A stretch of DNA of 64,000 nucleotides from Bacillus sp. AFS088145 (GCF_002564465.1 NZ_NUUX01000013.1:504107-568106), one strand, 5' to 3'. Shown: positions 44,632-54,560, numbered from the stretch's first letter. Numbers and translations: made by a program. Notes: generated by a model not told the origin, from the sequence alone.

Positions 44632-46104
44632 TTATGCTACAATTTCATTTTTGCTTTGAACCGCTATGTTTTTAGTAAATAAGCTAACAACGACTAAAAA
44701 TACAAGATTTACAACTAAGCCAATAACACCTATATTCAAATCTTTAATATATTGAGGAAGTGCTGGGAATAATGATCCAATTGTTGTATTACTTATAGTG
44801 ACATAAGTAACTGTTGCAACTCCAGTAAAAATACCAGCGAATGCACCTTGTTTCGTTACAAAGTTCTTTTTCATTAAACTAAAGACAAGTGTTGGGAACA
44901 ATTGAGTGACTAGACTGTATCCCATTAATAGCAGAGTTACTAATGTAGTTCCACCATTAAATGTAAAATAAACTGCGAATAAAGCAACCACAGGCACAAG
45001 GTATTTAGCTAAAACTGCAACCTGCTTTTCTGTAGCAGATGGTACAAACACTTTATAAATATTTTTTGATATTAAAGTAGCAGATGCCATTAGAATCATC
45101 GAGCCTGGCACGATTGCAGTCAATACCCCTGCTCCACCAATGATTCCAACAAACCATGGGTTAAAAGATTGTTTACTTAATTTTAATAAGGACAGATCGG
45201 CATCTGGACCTTGTAGTCCAGGAACTTGAAGAATTGCTGCAAATCCAACGAAAAACACAAATAACAACACAAGTTGATATAAAGGCATGATAATCGCATT
45301 TTTACGAAATACGTTTTCACTTTTGGCTGAATAAATTGAGCCAAAAGTGTGCGGCCACATATAAAATCCTAAGGCTGTTAGAAGAACCGTAGAATTAAAC
45401 CAAGATACACTTAATCCCTCTTTTGGGAGACTTAAAAAACCTGGTTTAGCTTTATCAACTGCTTCAAACATCGCTTGGAATCCACCATAATAATGAATAG
45501 GTAGATAGATTCCTAGAAATAGAACAACACCAAGAATCATAATGTCCTTTAACGCTGCAGTCCATGCAGATCCATGGATACCAGATATCATTACATAAAT
45601 AGTCACTGAAATAGCACCGATCCAAATCGCAAAAGTTGGTGAAATCATTCCATAAGAAGCCTCTGAAACGATGCTTCCTAATCCTTTTAATTGTAGAACT
45701 AAGTAGGGAATTACAGCAGATACACCAACAATTGAAACTAAAACGCCAAGTGCTTTACTTTTGTATTTACTTGCGAAAAAGTCCGGTTGAGACATTAAAT
45801 TATTTTCTTTAGCATATTTCCATATTTTTGGAAGCAACCAATAAGACATAATATAAGCAAGTGCACCATAAGCAGTGATGTAGTAGGTAGGACCTCCTTT
45901 TCCATAAGCCCAGCCACTTCCACCTAGGAAAGTAAAGGTTGTATAGATTTCACCAGCCATTAAGAGAAAGACGAAAATCGTACCAAATCCTCTTCCTCCG
46001 ACACTCCATTGCTCAAGATTCATGTCTTTTCCTTTCCTAGCTTGTACCCCTAGAAAAATCGATACTGCAAGAAAAAGAAAAATGATAATTAATGCACTAT
46101 TCAT
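44632..46104 (-). CDS. SSS-family sodium/solute symporter (second copy)
   Basis: 490 residues, about 13 transmembrane helices, clearly paralogous to the symporter at 8640-10115 over the whole length (shared VGxRxFGxI, WPHxFG, SxSSFGxLFPxxPQxxKDL blocks). MAGEIYTTFTFLGGSGWAYGKGG marks the first helices. Downstream of its DUF3311 partner by one base and behind the two M20 hydrolase genes on the same strand, so a role in importing an N-acyl or N-carbamoyl compound or its product is inferred. Confidence 0.85.
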   Translation of the reverse strand: MNSALIIIFLFLAVSIFLGVQARKGKDMNLEQWSVGGRGFGTIFVFLLMAGEIYTTFTFLGGSGWAYGKGGPTYYITAYGALAYIMSYWLLPKIWKYAKENNLMSQPDFFASKYKSKALGVLVSIVGVSAVIPYLVLQLKGLGSIVSEASYGMISPTFAIWIGAISVTIYVMISGIHGSAWTAALKDIMILGVVLFLGIYLPIHYYGGFQAMFEAVDKAKPGFLSLPKEGLSVSWFNSTVLLTALGFYMWPHTFGSIYSAKSENVFRKNAIIMPLYQLVLLFVFFVGFAAILQVPGLQGPDADLSLLKLSKQSFNPWFVGIIGGAGVLTAIVPGSMILMASATLISKNIYKVFVPSATEKQVAVLAKYLVPVVALFAVYFTFNGGTTLVTLLLMGYSLVTQLFPTLVFSLMKKNFVTKQGAFAGIFTGVATVTYVTISNTTIGSLFPALPQYIKDLNIGVIGLVVNLVFLVVVSLFTKNIAVQSKNEIVA

Positions 46105-46105
46105 C

Positions 46106-46300
46106 TTATCTGTCCCCCTTATTCGCAGTATCTAATTTAAAGATAATCCACATAACTGGTGTTGATAAAACAGTCCAAAGTACAACCCAAAAAAGGAGAA
46201 AAGGCATTCCTAATACAAATGGCTCAACGTGGTTTGCCCAAGATGAAAAGCCCAGAATAGCAATAAATGGAATAAGTGCTAATAAATGATAGATTTTCAA
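46106..46300 (-). CDS. DUF3311 small membrane protein (second copy)
   Basis: 64 residues, two hydrophobic helices with the conserved VEPFVLGMPFLLFWVVLW motif. Same arrangement as the 10112-10300 copy: immediately before an SSS symporter gene. Its start follows the M20 hydrolase stop by 112 bases, a gap containing an aagtagatcctt/aagggtctactt hairpin (46369-46399), so the symporter unit may have partly separate expression. Confidence 0.8.
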   Translation of the reverse strand: MKIYHLLALIPFIAILGFSSWANHVEPFVLGMPFLLFWVVLWTVLSTPVMWIIFKLDTANKGDR

Positions 46301-46412
46301 AAATTGTTCCCCACTTTCAATTTAAATTTTATATTAGTTTGAATATTTAGAAAATAAATATTTAGATTAAGTAGATCCTTGTAAAATAAGGGTCTACTTA
46401 TCCATAAGACTA

Positions 46413-47588
46413 TTAATCTAAAAGCTTAAATGTGGCATGAACAAATAATTTTACACCAATTTCCAAAGCGTCCTCGTCAATAGTAAAACGAGCATGATGA
46501 TGTGGATAAGTAATATCTTTTTCTTTGTTTCCTGCTCCCACATAGAAGAAAGTTCCTGGAGCTTTTTGTTGGAAAGCAGAGAAATCTTCACCGCCCATGT
46601 TTGGTTTCATAAGGTCGAGAGTCTTTTCATCAAACACTTCTAGAATCGTTTCTTCAATAGCCTTCGTAATCTGCTCATCGTTGATAACAGGACGATATCC
46701 AAACTCATAATCAAATTTGTATTTTGCCCCATGAGCCTCAGTTATACCTTTTATAACACGTTCCATAAGTTCAGGAACCGATTTCCTAAGGTTGGCGTTG
46801 AAACTACGAACGGTTCCACAGATTTCAACTGAACCTGGGATTACATTATGAGTTGTCCCTCCAATAAACTTAGTAACAGAAACTACTAGATTATCAAGCG
46901 GATCAGTATTTCGAGAAACGATATGTTGAAGATTCGTTACAACTTGGGAAGCTATCGCAATTGAATCGATCGTGTCATGAGGAAGTGCTGCATGTCCACC
47001 CTTACCTTCAACAGTAATATAGAATGTATCTGGAGCAGCCATCATCGGCCCATAAGCTACACCTACTGTACCTAGTTTCATAGGAGCCCAAAGATGAGCA
47101 CCAATTACCATATCAACTCCATCCATTACTCCTGCTTGTACCATTTCCTCTGCACCACCAGGAAACAACTCTTCGGCATGTTGAAACAAAAAGCGAACTT
47201 CACCTTTGATTTTATCTTTTAAACTAGTAAGAATTTTTGCTGTGCCTAGAAGCATTGCTGTATGACCATCGTGCCCACAAGCATGCATTACCCCTGGATT
47301 TGTAGAAGCAAATTCAAAAGTATTTTCTTCATCAATCGGTAAAGCATCCATATCTGCACGAATTGCTAGCACCTTGCCAGGCTGAGAACCAATCAGACGA
47401 GCCATAACACTTGTCTTTGTTGGACGAGATATCTCTAAATTCCCAAAAGTTTGAAGTGTATCATACACATATTGAGCTGTTTTTTCCTCATGAAAAGATA
47501 ACTCCGGATACTGATGGAAATGCCTTCTCCACTTAATCACCTCTTCTTTTGTTTGCTCTACTAAACTATCTAATGATATTGTTTGCAT
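46413..47588 (-). CDS. M20-family amidohydrolase (hippurate/IAA-amino-acid hydrolase type)
   Basis: 391 residues. WRRHFHQYPELSFHE at the N-terminus, IRADMDALP, HACGHDGHTAMLLG (metal ligands), catalytic Glu in QHAEELFPGGA, dimerisation-domain GGHAALPH, and the C-terminal GGEDFSAF. Di-metal enzymes of this branch remove an acyl group from N-acyl amino acids or indole-acetyl conjugates. It begins 14 bases after the carbamoylase gene, so the two are co-transcribed. Confidence 0.87.
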   Translation of the reverse strand: MQTISLDSLVEQTKEEVIKWRRHFHQYPELSFHEEKTAQYVYDTLQTFGNLEISRPTKTSVMARLIGSQPGKVLAIRADMDALPIDEENTFEFASTNPGVMHACGHDGHTAMLLGTAKILTSLKDKIKGEVRFLFQHAEELFPGGAEEMVQAGVMDGVDMVIGAHLWAPMKLGTVGVAYGPMMAAPDTFYITVEGKGGHAALPHDTIDSIAIASQVVTNLQHIVSRNTDPLDNLVVSVTKFIGGTTHNVIPGSVEICGTVRSFNANLRKSVPELMERVIKGITEAHGAKYKFDYEFGYRPVINDEQITKAIEETILEVFDEKTLDLMKPNMGGEDFSAFQQKAPGTFFYVGAGNKEKDITYPHHHARFTIDEDALEIGVKLFVHATFKLLD

Positions 47589-47602
47589 GATTGTATCTCC
47601 CT

Positions 47603-48832
47603 CTATTCATTATTAGATAACTGAAGTACAGTATGATAAAGTACATTAGCACCGTCTGTACAATCTTCCTTTGAACTCCATTCAGCAGGATTATGGCTTA
47701 TTCCATCTTTTGAACGGATAAAAAGCATCCCTATAGGACATAGACTTGTAAGCTGCATACAATCGTGCCCAGCTCCACTTGGGAGCAAAAATGGTTCTAC
47801 ACCAATCGTTTCACAAGCTAATTTTGCAATATCTTGAATTTCATTAGAGCATAGTGAAGGTGCAATACGTTGCAAAACTTCAACTTGCAATCCTACACTA
47901 CGTTGTTCACATATAATTTTGGCTCCTTCTAATATTCGGTTTTCTACCTCATCACGAATTGCTTCATTTACATCACGCAGATCCAAGGTGAATTCAACCT
48001 TCCCAGGAATTATATTGATTCCTCCAGGAAACAGCTGCAATTGACCAACTGTTCCAACTGTTGAACCTGTCTTACCTGATTCAGATTCAATTAATTGTAC
48101 AATCTGAGAAGCAACAACTAAGGCATCATTCCGGTCGTTCATTGGAGTTGTCCCCGCATGCCCTGCTTTACCTTCGATTGTGAATTTAAGCCACAACGGG
48201 CCAGCGATTCCTGTAACAATACCAACCGATAAATTATCGTTTTCAAGTACCTTACCTTGTTCAATATGTAATTCTATATAGGATTTTACTGATCCAATAC
48301 TTCTGACTGACTGATCAATTAATAATGGGTCATAACCTGCCTCGCTCATCGCTTGAGCTACAGTAATTCCTTGTTGATCCTGATTTTGGAGTTCTTCCAA
48401 AGTGAGTGTTCCAGCAATTCCTCGACTCCCAATCATTCCAAAGCTAAATCTTGCTCCTTCTTCATCTGTAAATACAATCACTTCAATTGGATGCACTGTT
48501 GTTATTCCCTGCTCATTCATCGTCTGGAGTATTTCAATCCCCGAGAGAACGCCAAGTGGTCCATCAAAGTTTCCGCCGTCATATACAGAATCTATGTGTG
48601 AGCCTACTAGTACAGCAGATGCGTTTGAATTCGTTCCTTCTTTACGTCCAATAAGATTTCCAACGGTATCTTCGTAAACTTTTAATCCTGCTTCAACCAT
48701 GTAGGAAGTAACTAATTCTTTAGCTTTTCTCTCATTTTCAGTAAAGGACAAACGAGTAATTCCACCAGACTCTTGTTTTCCTATGGACCCGAGCTCCATA
48801 AGGCGATTCCACAATCTATCCTGATTAATCAT
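47603..48832 (-). CDS. N-carbamoyl-L-amino-acid hydrolase / allantoate-amidohydrolase family (M20)
   Basis: 409 residues. [20 protein letters not shown] carries the bimetal His/Asp ligands, FTDEEGARF the catalytic Glu pair, [11 protein letters not shown] and [17 protein letters not shown] the dimer and substrate residues, and GAGHDCMQL the final metal ligand region. This is the AmaB/AllC/HyuC group, which hydrolyses ureido bonds and releases CO2 and ammonia. First gene of the operon, with a promoter whose -10 box is followed by the 18-bp shared motif. Exact ureide substrate not readable. Confidence 0.87.
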   Translation of the reverse strand: MINQDRLWNRLMELGSIGKQESGGITRLSFTENERKAKELVTSYMVEAGLKVYEDTVGNLIGRKEGTNSNASAVLVGSHIDSVYDGGNFDGPLGVLSGIEILQTMNEQGITTVHPIEVIVFTDEEGARFSFGMIGSRGIAGTLTLEELQNQDQQGITVAQAMSEAGYDPLLIDQSVRSIGSVKSYIELHIEQGKVLENDNLSVGIVTGIAGPLWLKFTIEGKAGHAGTTPMNDRNDALVVASQIVQLIESESGKTGSTVGTVGQLQLFPGGINIIPGKVEFTLDLRDVNEAIRDEVENRILEGAKIICEQRSVGLQVEVLQRIAPSLCSNEIQDIAKLACETIGVEPFLLPSGAGHDCMQLTSLCPIGMLFIRSKDGISHNPAEWSSKEDCTDGANVLYHTVLQLSNNE

Positions 48833-48872
48833 TTTTCCTCCAGTTACAAATTAGTATTTTAGGTCTATTTAT

Positions 48873-48918
48873 GGTTATGACCATAACTATATCACTAATC
48901 ATTTATTTTGTTAAGTAA
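48873..48918 (-). promoter_or_regulatory. Promoter plus shared operator of the carbamoylase operon
   Basis: On the minus strand TTAACA, 17-base spacer and TATAGT are followed at once by TATGGTCATAACC. The motif ggttatgaccataactat (48873-48890, + strand) recurs with two differences at 52523-52540 upstream of the AbgA-like gene. Confidence 0.65.
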
Positions 48919-48957
48919 TAATATTCAGAATATTAAATTTTTCTTTTCCGCCTAGTA

Positions 48958-50259
48958 TCAAAGGCTTATTTTATAGATGTTTCTAGGCCTTCCACGCGAA
49001 TAAGGTGTTTCCTCTCCAATCACCTGAGCAATTCCTTGTTCCTCTAACCCTTTTAATATTCTTCGTGCGCTTCTCGGCATGATTTGCATATACTGTGCCA
49101 GCTCGTGAGCTCCAATTTCACTCTTTCCTATTTTTTTAAGAATAGATTCCAGCTTGCTAAGTGTCGAAATGCTTAAAGATGTTTGTTCACTTATTTTTTG
49201 TAGTTCTTTTGAGACATAAGAATATGTAATTTGTTCCTCTCTTCCCAATGGACCCGCTATCGTTTGATTATCAAGAGCTACCATCCAACTTCCTTTTCCA
49301 TACTCTCTAGCATGAAATAAAGCTCTACCAGCATGAATTTCTGCTTCGTAAGCCGTTTTACCGATTCCAATTCCACAAGTAATGACTTCTTTCTTTAATT
49401 CTTCGAGATCTTCCAAATTCGGAATTAAAGAAAATTCATTCGTTATATCCTGTAAAAGCCCTCGGGTTGTAAAAATGACATATCGACCAGGACCAGCAGA
49501 TTTTAGTGATCCTTGAACTTTATTCGCGTACACAAGAAGCTTCTCTGCCATTTTAATTTCTATTTTGTAAATTTCATCAGTTGAAAATGTATCCTTTGCC
49601 AGTCCAAAATAAGAGTCTATCTCTATCATTTGAACTGCAATTTGACTTTCTTTAAAATGTAACATCTCATAAGTTCGAAGTGCTAAATTTAGTACAGACT
49701 CAATAGCTGACTTTGCAGGAAGTACACGATAAACAGGAACACCCATTTTCTCAAGTTCGATATGTGCCGACCTGAGACATGTAACTGCTGCTTTCGTTTT
49801 CCCACTTTTCCATAAATCATAGTGGTATCCTGCAAGTACGTTTGCATCAACTTCTCCTTCATAATATTTCAAAAATAAATGATCGGCTTTAATCTCTGCT
49901 TCATCTAAAATACTTTTAAGTTCATCATAATGGAAGTTATCAAAGCTGATTTGCTCCATTGCAATCTGGTTACGATAGAATATTTGTAACAAAGTTTTAT
50001 AGAGACTCGGTCCGGTGTGGGGCGTAAAAAACATGGGTTTTGAAATTCCACCCCAGCTTTTTGCTATGGCATAAGGGACCTTTCCTGAAAAAAGCCAAAT
50101 ATCAAAATCATTTGCAATAGGACTTAAAAGATCTGGTATTTCCTCTTCTCTCCAATAGATGATAGGGGTACATTCAAATTCAGGGTATTCCTTTATTACA
50201 GATTGAATAACGTCAATCGAATCATCAGATCCTAGTAAACCTAAACGGATTTTTTTCAT
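48958..50259 (-). CDS. Transcriptional regulator with N-terminal sensor, GGDEF-like middle and C-terminal winged helix
   Basis: About 433 residues from the ATG at 50259 (GGAGG upstream). The N-terminal 150 residues resemble a response/effector-binding fold (RLGLLGSDDSIDVIQSVI). The middle (about 195-345) ends in CGIGIGKTAYEAEIHAGRAL followed by FHAREYGKGS, reminiscent of a degenerate nucleotide-cyclase/GGDEF-type domain. The C-terminal 65 residues form a winged helix (ELAQYMQIMPRSARRILKGL). No known family name recalled. Third gene after AbgA-like and EamA, overlapping the EamA stop. Candidate binder of the motif shared by the two hydrolase promoters. Confidence 0.65.
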   Translation of the reverse strand: MKKIRLGLLGSDDSIDVIQSVIKEYPEFECTPIIYWREEEIPDLLSPIANDFDIWLFSGKVPYAIAKSWGGISKPMFFTPHTGPSLYKTLLQIFYRNQIAMEQISFDNFHYDELKSILDEAEIKADHLFLKYYEGEVDANVLAGYHYDLWKSGKTKAAVTCLRSAHIELEKMGVPVYRVLPAKSAIESVLNLALRTYEMLHFKESQIAVQMIEIDSYFGLAKDTFSTDEIYKIEIKMAEKLLVYANKVQGSLKSAGPGRYVIFTTRGLLQDITNEFSLIPNLEDLEELKKEVITCGIGIGKTAYEAEIHAGRALFHAREYGKGSWMVALDNQTIAGPLGREEQITYSYVSKELQKISEQTSLSISTLSKLESILKKIGKSEIGAHELAQYMQIMPRSARRILKGLEEQGIAQVIGEETPYSRGRPRNIYKISL

Positions 50260-50270
50260 CGTTTCCTCCA

Positions 50271-51104
50271 CTACTCTAAAATAAATAAAATTCCTAAAAT
50301 GGTAATGCAGCAGGCTATCAACTTAGCTGCTGTAATTTTTTCTTTATAATAAATTCTTGCTAAAAACAATGCAAATATTGGTGAGGTATAGGCTAAAGCA
50401 ACAACTAGAGTCCCATTTGCAATCTTTAAGGCTGCAAACAATGCGATCCATTGAGTAATCGCAAGCACCCCACGAATCGAAAGGTGCATATTCAGTTTAG
50501 GATACCAAATTTTTGGACGATGTATTAAATAGATTATTAGGGCAATTCCACTCGCTCTGAAAAAATAAAGTGTAGGGGCGTTTATCCATTGATGAACGAG
50601 CAATTGTTGTGTAGGAACCATGCTGAGTCCAGCAGAAACTGCAGCTGCAACCCCTAATAAATTCCCTGGTTTTTTTATTTCTACTAATGGAGATAACATG
50701 TTTCTACCTCTGACGTTCAGAAAATATACACCAAGCACAATAAGCAAGACCGGAATTAAAATATGTATATCGAATCCGTGCAATATGCTATTTGGAATAA
50801 ACGTGAATAATGGTGTCAACGCAGTATACACTGCTAGTTGTGATACTTCTATTCGTCCTAGCGCTAAGAAAAATGATACATTAGACAATGCATCTAAAAT
50901 AATCACAATGATTAATAAACCTATTGAAGCTGGAGTAACAGAAAAGGAATAATACCAAGGCATTACGCAGCCTAACAAAATAGTGACCACTAGAAAAGAT
51001 GTTACAATAAAACTATTATTATCCTTCATTTGCATTGTTATTTTTTTTGCATACAATGCATTTACTGCATTCAAAAAAGAACTAATTAATGCAAGAAAAA
51101 ACAT
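50271..51104 (-). CDS. EamA/DMT-family transporter
   Basis: 277 residues, ten hydrophobic helices in two EamA repeats (first about 1-128, second about 145-277); AVYTALTPLFTFIPNS and VVALAYTSPIFALFLA are the repeat-typical helices. DMT proteins of this kind export amino acids or metabolites. Between the AbgA-like hydrolase (27 bases upstream) and the regulator (overlapping), so part of the same operon; export of the hydrolysis product is a possibility. Confidence 0.8.
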   Translation of the reverse strand: MFFLALISSFLNAVNALYAKKITMQMKDNNSFIVTSFLVVTILLGCVMPWYYSFSVTPASIGLLIIVIILDALSNVSFFLALGRIEVSQLAVYTALTPLFTFIPNSILHGFDIHILIPVLLIVLGVYFLNVRGRNMLSPLVEIKKPGNLLGVAAAVSAGLSMVPTQQLLVHQWINAPTLYFFRASGIALIIYLIHRPKIWYPKLNMHLSIRGVLAITQWIALFAALKIANGTLVVALAYTSPIFALFLARIYYKEKITAAKLIACCITILGILFILE

Positions 51105-51131
51105 ACTCTTTTCCCCTCTCTCTCTATTTCA

Positions 51132-52433
51132 TTATCTGGCTAAATGTACAAGTAAGTTTCCATATACTTCCACTGCATACGCAATTGTTTTTTCATTAAA
51201 GTCGAATGCACAATTATGATGGCCAGCAGCCAATTCAGTTCCAAACAATAGATAAGTAGCCATTCCACCATTTTTTTGAACCTCTTTCATCATATAGGTT
51301 ACATCTTCTGAAGCAAGAAAAGGCTGAGAAATAACAATTTCACTGGTTTGCTTAACTTTTGATCCTATACCATATACAAGATTCGCAAGATCAGAGTCAC
51401 AGTCTGCTATAATCGAACGTCCTACTACTTCGGTATGTTCCTTAATCCCATACAACTGAGCAACAGATTGTATTATCCGCATTGATTCATTCTTCATATA
51501 TTGATCAACCTCATTGGTCGTTCCTCTTGTTTCAAATTTTAGCTTAGCATGTGCTGGAATAATGTTTCGACCTTCTCCACCTTGAATAACTCCAACATTT
51601 ATTCTTGAATCCCCTAATCCATGCCGTGAGATGGCATACAATTGCAATGTAATAGTAGATGCCGCAAGTAATGCATTTCTACCTTCATGTGGTGCTAATG
51701 CTGCATGGGCCTGCACACCTTCGAGTTCTAAGTCAAACTTGGTTGACGCGAAAAAATCTGTTACGCTACAGACAAGTTGGTTCTGTTTTGTTGCCGTTAC
51801 ACCAATATGACCACTAAAGAAATAATTAACATCTTCTAAGACCCCCGAATCAACCATCGCTCTCGCACCACGCGCACCTTCTTCTGCAGGTTGAAATATG
51901 AGTTTAATTTTTCCCGAAAGCTTCTCTTTCATTTTTAAAATCAATTGTGCCATTCCTAACCCAATTGCAATATGGCCATCATGTCCACAAGCATGCATAT
52001 AACCTTCTACTTTCGAATGAAAACCTCGATTCCATGGAACATGATTTAATCCTTTATCCTCAGATATTTCCAATGCATCGATATCAAATCGAAAGGCTAG
52101 TGTTGGACCAATTCGCCCTGTATCCCAGATGCCTACTACACCAGTTAACCCGTCTTCCATTTTCTCAATCCAATACGAATTTGCCCCAAACGACAATGCC
52201 CGCTCTTTTGCTTCTTGTATCGTTTTTTCATCTGGGACACCCATTCTCGATTCAGGTACAATGATTTCCCTTCCTACTTTCAATTCAAATCCTAATTCAG
52301 ATAAGAAATCTGCTATGAGAGATGAAGTTCGGAATTCTGTCCATCCTATCTCAGGAAAACAGTGGATTTCACGCCTACTATTGATTAAACTTCTTTTCAT
52401 ATTATCAACCAATTCTGAGATTAATTCTTCCAC
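51132..52433 (-). CDS. AbgA-like M20 hydrolase (p-aminobenzoyl-glutamate hydrolase subunit A family)
   Basis: 433 residues. It follows AbgA along the chain: FPEIGWTEFRTSSLIADFL, the long insert with SRMGVPDEKTIQEAKERA, RFDIDALEISED, MHACGHDGHIAIGLG, FQPAEEGARGARAMV and LAAGHHNCAFDF near the end. In E. coli, AbgA works with AbgB to split p-aminobenzoyl-glutamate, a folate breakdown product; no AbgB-like second chain is adjacent, so it may act alone or on another N-acyl amino acid. First gene of the unit, behind a TATAAT promoter with the shared operator. Confidence 0.82.
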   Translation of the reverse strand: MEELISELVDNMKRSLINSRREIHCFPEIGWTEFRTSSLIADFLSELGFELKVGREIIVPESRMGVPDEKTIQEAKERALSFGANSYWIEKMEDGLTGVVGIWDTGRIGPTLAFRFDIDALEISEDKGLNHVPWNRGFHSKVEGYMHACGHDGHIAIGLGMAQLILKMKEKLSGKIKLIFQPAEEGARGARAMVDSGVLEDVNYFFSGHIGVTATKQNQLVCSVTDFFASTKFDLELEGVQAHAALAPHEGRNALLAASTITLQLYAISRHGLGDSRINVGVIQGGEGRNIIPAHAKLKFETRGTTNEVDQYMKNESMRIIQSVAQLYGIKEHTEVVGRSIIADCDSDLANLVYGIGSKVKQTSEIVISQPFLASEDVTYMMKEVQKNGGMATYLLFGTELAAGHHNCAFDFNEKTIAYAVEVYGNLLVHLAR

Positions 52434-52522
52434 GTCGTTTACCTCCTAATCGAATTATTAAATTAAACAACAAGCCAAAAATACTCACCTTTCACTTTTC
52501 TCATTATTTACGGTTGAATTCA

Positions 52523-52545
52523 GGTTACGACCATAATTATAGACT
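52523..52545 (-). promoter_or_regulatory. -10 box plus shared operator of the AbgA-like operon
   Basis: Minus-strand TATAAT overlaps and runs into TATGGTCGTAACC. The + strand motif ggttacgaccataattat (52523-52540) matches the motif at 48873-48890 in 16 of 18 positions. Confidence 0.65.
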
Positions 52546-52658
52546 ATTCTGACATTTTTGAATAGAAACCTAAAATACTTTTTATTAGATAATCAACTTA
52601 ATAAGGTTGCTTACTTTAGAAGTTAATCGATCGTAGAGAAATACTTTCTTTATTTACA

Positions 52659-52702
52659 AAAAAAAGGTGCCCCTTAAAAGTTTTACTTTTGGGACAACCT
52701 CT
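52659..52702 (-). terminator. Terminator of the YknXYZ-like operon
   Basis: aggtgcccc (52665-52673) pairs with gggacaacct (52691-52700); a run of T follows on the minus strand. Confidence 0.7.
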
Positions 52703-52711
52703 TTATTCATA

Positions 52712-53866
52712 CTATTCATATCGAAGAGCTTGAATTGGGTCAAGCTTAGACGCTTTATTTGCTGGAAAAACACCAAATACGATTCCAACTAATAATGAGA
52801 ATACAAATGATAACAGCATAACCGGTACAGAATATGCAATTGCTGTTCCTGTTGTTATAGTGAATATCTTTGCACTTATAACGCCTATTACAACGCCTAT
52901 TATTCCTCCAAGTGAACTTAATACCATTGATTCAATAAGGAATTGAAGAAGAATACTTCCACGCTTTGCTCCAATTGCTTTTCGTATACCGATTTCTTTT
53001 GTACGTTCTGAAACCGATACAAGCATAATATTCATAATACCGATACCACCAACAATAAGTGAGATCGCAGCACTTCCGCCTAGCATTAATGTCATCGTTT
53101 TATTAACAGATGAAGCAGTTTCCATTAAATCCTCTGGACTAGAAACGCTATAGCTATCTTCATCACCAATAATCGTAAACATCTTTTGTTCGATTCTACG
53201 TAATGTAAAATTAATCATATTTTCGTTTTCTACTTTTACATAGACAGATCCAATTGAAGTAGTAGATGCCAAGCGCTGAGCCGTGCTAAGCGGAACAAAA
53301 ATCGTACTGTCTCCACTTGAACCTAATGAACTACCAACTGATTGAAGTACCCCAACAACTCTAAATGATGTTCCATTCACTTTAACGTATTGACCAACTG
53401 GATTTCCAAAACCGAATAATGTTCGTGCTGTGCTTGAACCAAGTACTGCTATTTTTGAGTGATTATCATTATCTAAGTCTGCGATAAATCGCCCTGATTG
53501 CAGCTCCAAATCACGAACTTTTAAATAAGGTGAAGTTGTTCCTGTCACAGACACTTGTGCGTTCGTTTGTCCGTTTTTTACAGTTACTCTTCCAGAAACA
53601 GTCGGAGCAATTGCTTCTACACCACTAACATCCTTAAGTTGATTGGCATCATCTTCTTTAAATGTTACATCTGAGCCAGTAACACTTACTGTTAATACAT
53701 TTGTACCTAAGCTTCCTATTTGATCTTGCACTTCTTTCGTTGATCCTTGACCAATCGCTACCATCACAATAACGGAGGATACACCAATAATAATACCTAG
53801 CATCGTTAGGAACGCTCTTACTTTATTTCCCTTAATGCTTTTAAGCGCCATTCTCAGTGTCTGCAA
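52712..53866 (-). CDS. MacB/YknZ-like ABC transporter permease
   Basis: About 385 residues from a TTG (53866) that lies 5 bases after GGAGGAG; it overlaps the ATPase gene by 26 bases. One N-terminal helix with FLTMLGIIIGVSSVIVMVAIG, a large extracellular MacB-PCD domain (about 45-235), then three C-terminal helices beginning at GGIGIMNIMLVSVSERTKEI with IGIRKAIGAKRGSILLQFLI, ending DPIQALRYE. This is the mechanotransmission permease type of MacAB. The closest remembered relative is B. subtilis YknZ. Confidence 0.85.
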   Translation of the reverse strand: MQTLRMALKSIKGNKVRAFLTMLGIIIGVSSVIVMVAIGQGSTKEVQDQIGSLGTNVLTVSVTGSDVTFKEDDANQLKDVSGVEAIAPTVSGRVTVKNGQTNAQVSVTGTTSPYLKVRDLELQSGRFIADLDNDNHSKIAVLGSSTARTLFGFGNPVGQYVKVNGTSFRVVGVLQSVGSSLGSSGDSTIFVPLSTAQRLASTTSIGSVYVKVENENMINFTLRRIEQKMFTIIGDEDSYSVSSPEDLMETASSVNKTMTLMLGGSAAISLIVGGIGIMNIMLVSVSERTKEIGIRKAIGAKRGSILLQFLIESMVLSSLGGIIGVVIGVISAKIFTITTGTAIAYSVPVMLLSFVFSLLVGIVFGVFPANKASKLDPIQALRYE

Positions 53867-54560
53867 ACCATTCTCCTCCATTCTCATACAACTGGCCATC
53901 GTGAATTCGTACAACACGATTTGCTTGTTTTGCTACTTCTAAATCATGTGTAATTAGAATAATCGTATGCCCTTGCTCATTTAACAAATTCATAATCTCC
54001 AAAATTTCCTTACTTGTTTTACTATCAAGAGCACCCGTCGGTTCATCTGCCAGTAAAATAGGAGGGCTTCCAGCAAGGGCACGCGCAATTGCGACACGCT
54101 GTTGCTGCCCCCCTGATAATTGTGTAGGTAAATGATTTGCTCGATCTACTAATCCTACTTTTTTTAAGGCCGAAAGAGCAATTTCTCTTCGTTCAGCTGT
54201 TTTCATCCCTCTATAAATGAGAGGAAGTTCGACATTTTCTACTGCAGTTAACTTTTGGATAAGATTGAAATTTTGAAAAATAAATCCAATTTTTTCATTC
54301 CGTATAGTCGCTAATTGGAAGCTCTTCATTTGCCCTACATCTTCATTATCAATCAAATATCTCCCAGAATCGGGTCGGTCCAAGCATCCAATCATGTTCA
54401 TAAATGTTGACTTTCCTGAACCTGATGGGCCGATAACTGATATAAAATCCCCCTTTTGGATATCAAGAGATACACTCTGAAGAGCCATTACCGTTTCTCC
54501 GCCAAGTTCGTACATTTTCGTCATGTTTTTTATTTGAATAATCGGCTCAAAGTTAGTCAT
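53841..54560 (-). CDS. MacB/YknY-like ABC transporter ATPase
   Basis: 239 residues. Walker A GPSGSGKSTFMN, Q-loop FIFQNFNLI, signature LSGGQQQR, Walker B ILLADEPTGALD and H-loop ITHDLEV, all of the LolD/MacB/YknY group; the insert LIYRGMKTAERR after the Q-loop is typical. Its ATG overlaps the stop of the membrane-fusion gene, and its end overlaps the permease gene, so all three are coupled. Confidence 0.88.
   Translation of the reverse strand: MTNFEPIIQIKNMTKMYELGGETVMALQSVSLDIQKGDFISVIGPSGSGKSTFMNMIGCLDRPDSGRYLIDNEDVGQMKSFQLATIRNEKIGFIFQNFNLIQKLTAVENVELPLIYRGMKTAERREIALSALKKVGLVDRANHLPTQLSGGQQQRVAIARALAGSPPILLADEPTGALDSKTSKEILEIMNLLNEQGHTIILITHDLEVAKQANRVVRIHDGQLYENGGEWFADTENGA

Noticed and set aside
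44632..46104. Recent duplication of the two SSS symporters
   Set aside because: They are paralogous but differ at many positions and lie in unrelated operons; no flanking DNA is shared, so an old duplication or separate acquisition is more likely.
46369..46399. Terminator between M20 hydrolase and DUF3311 genes
   Set aside because: A 12-bp hairpin exists, but no T-run follows on the minus strand, so readthrough is likely.
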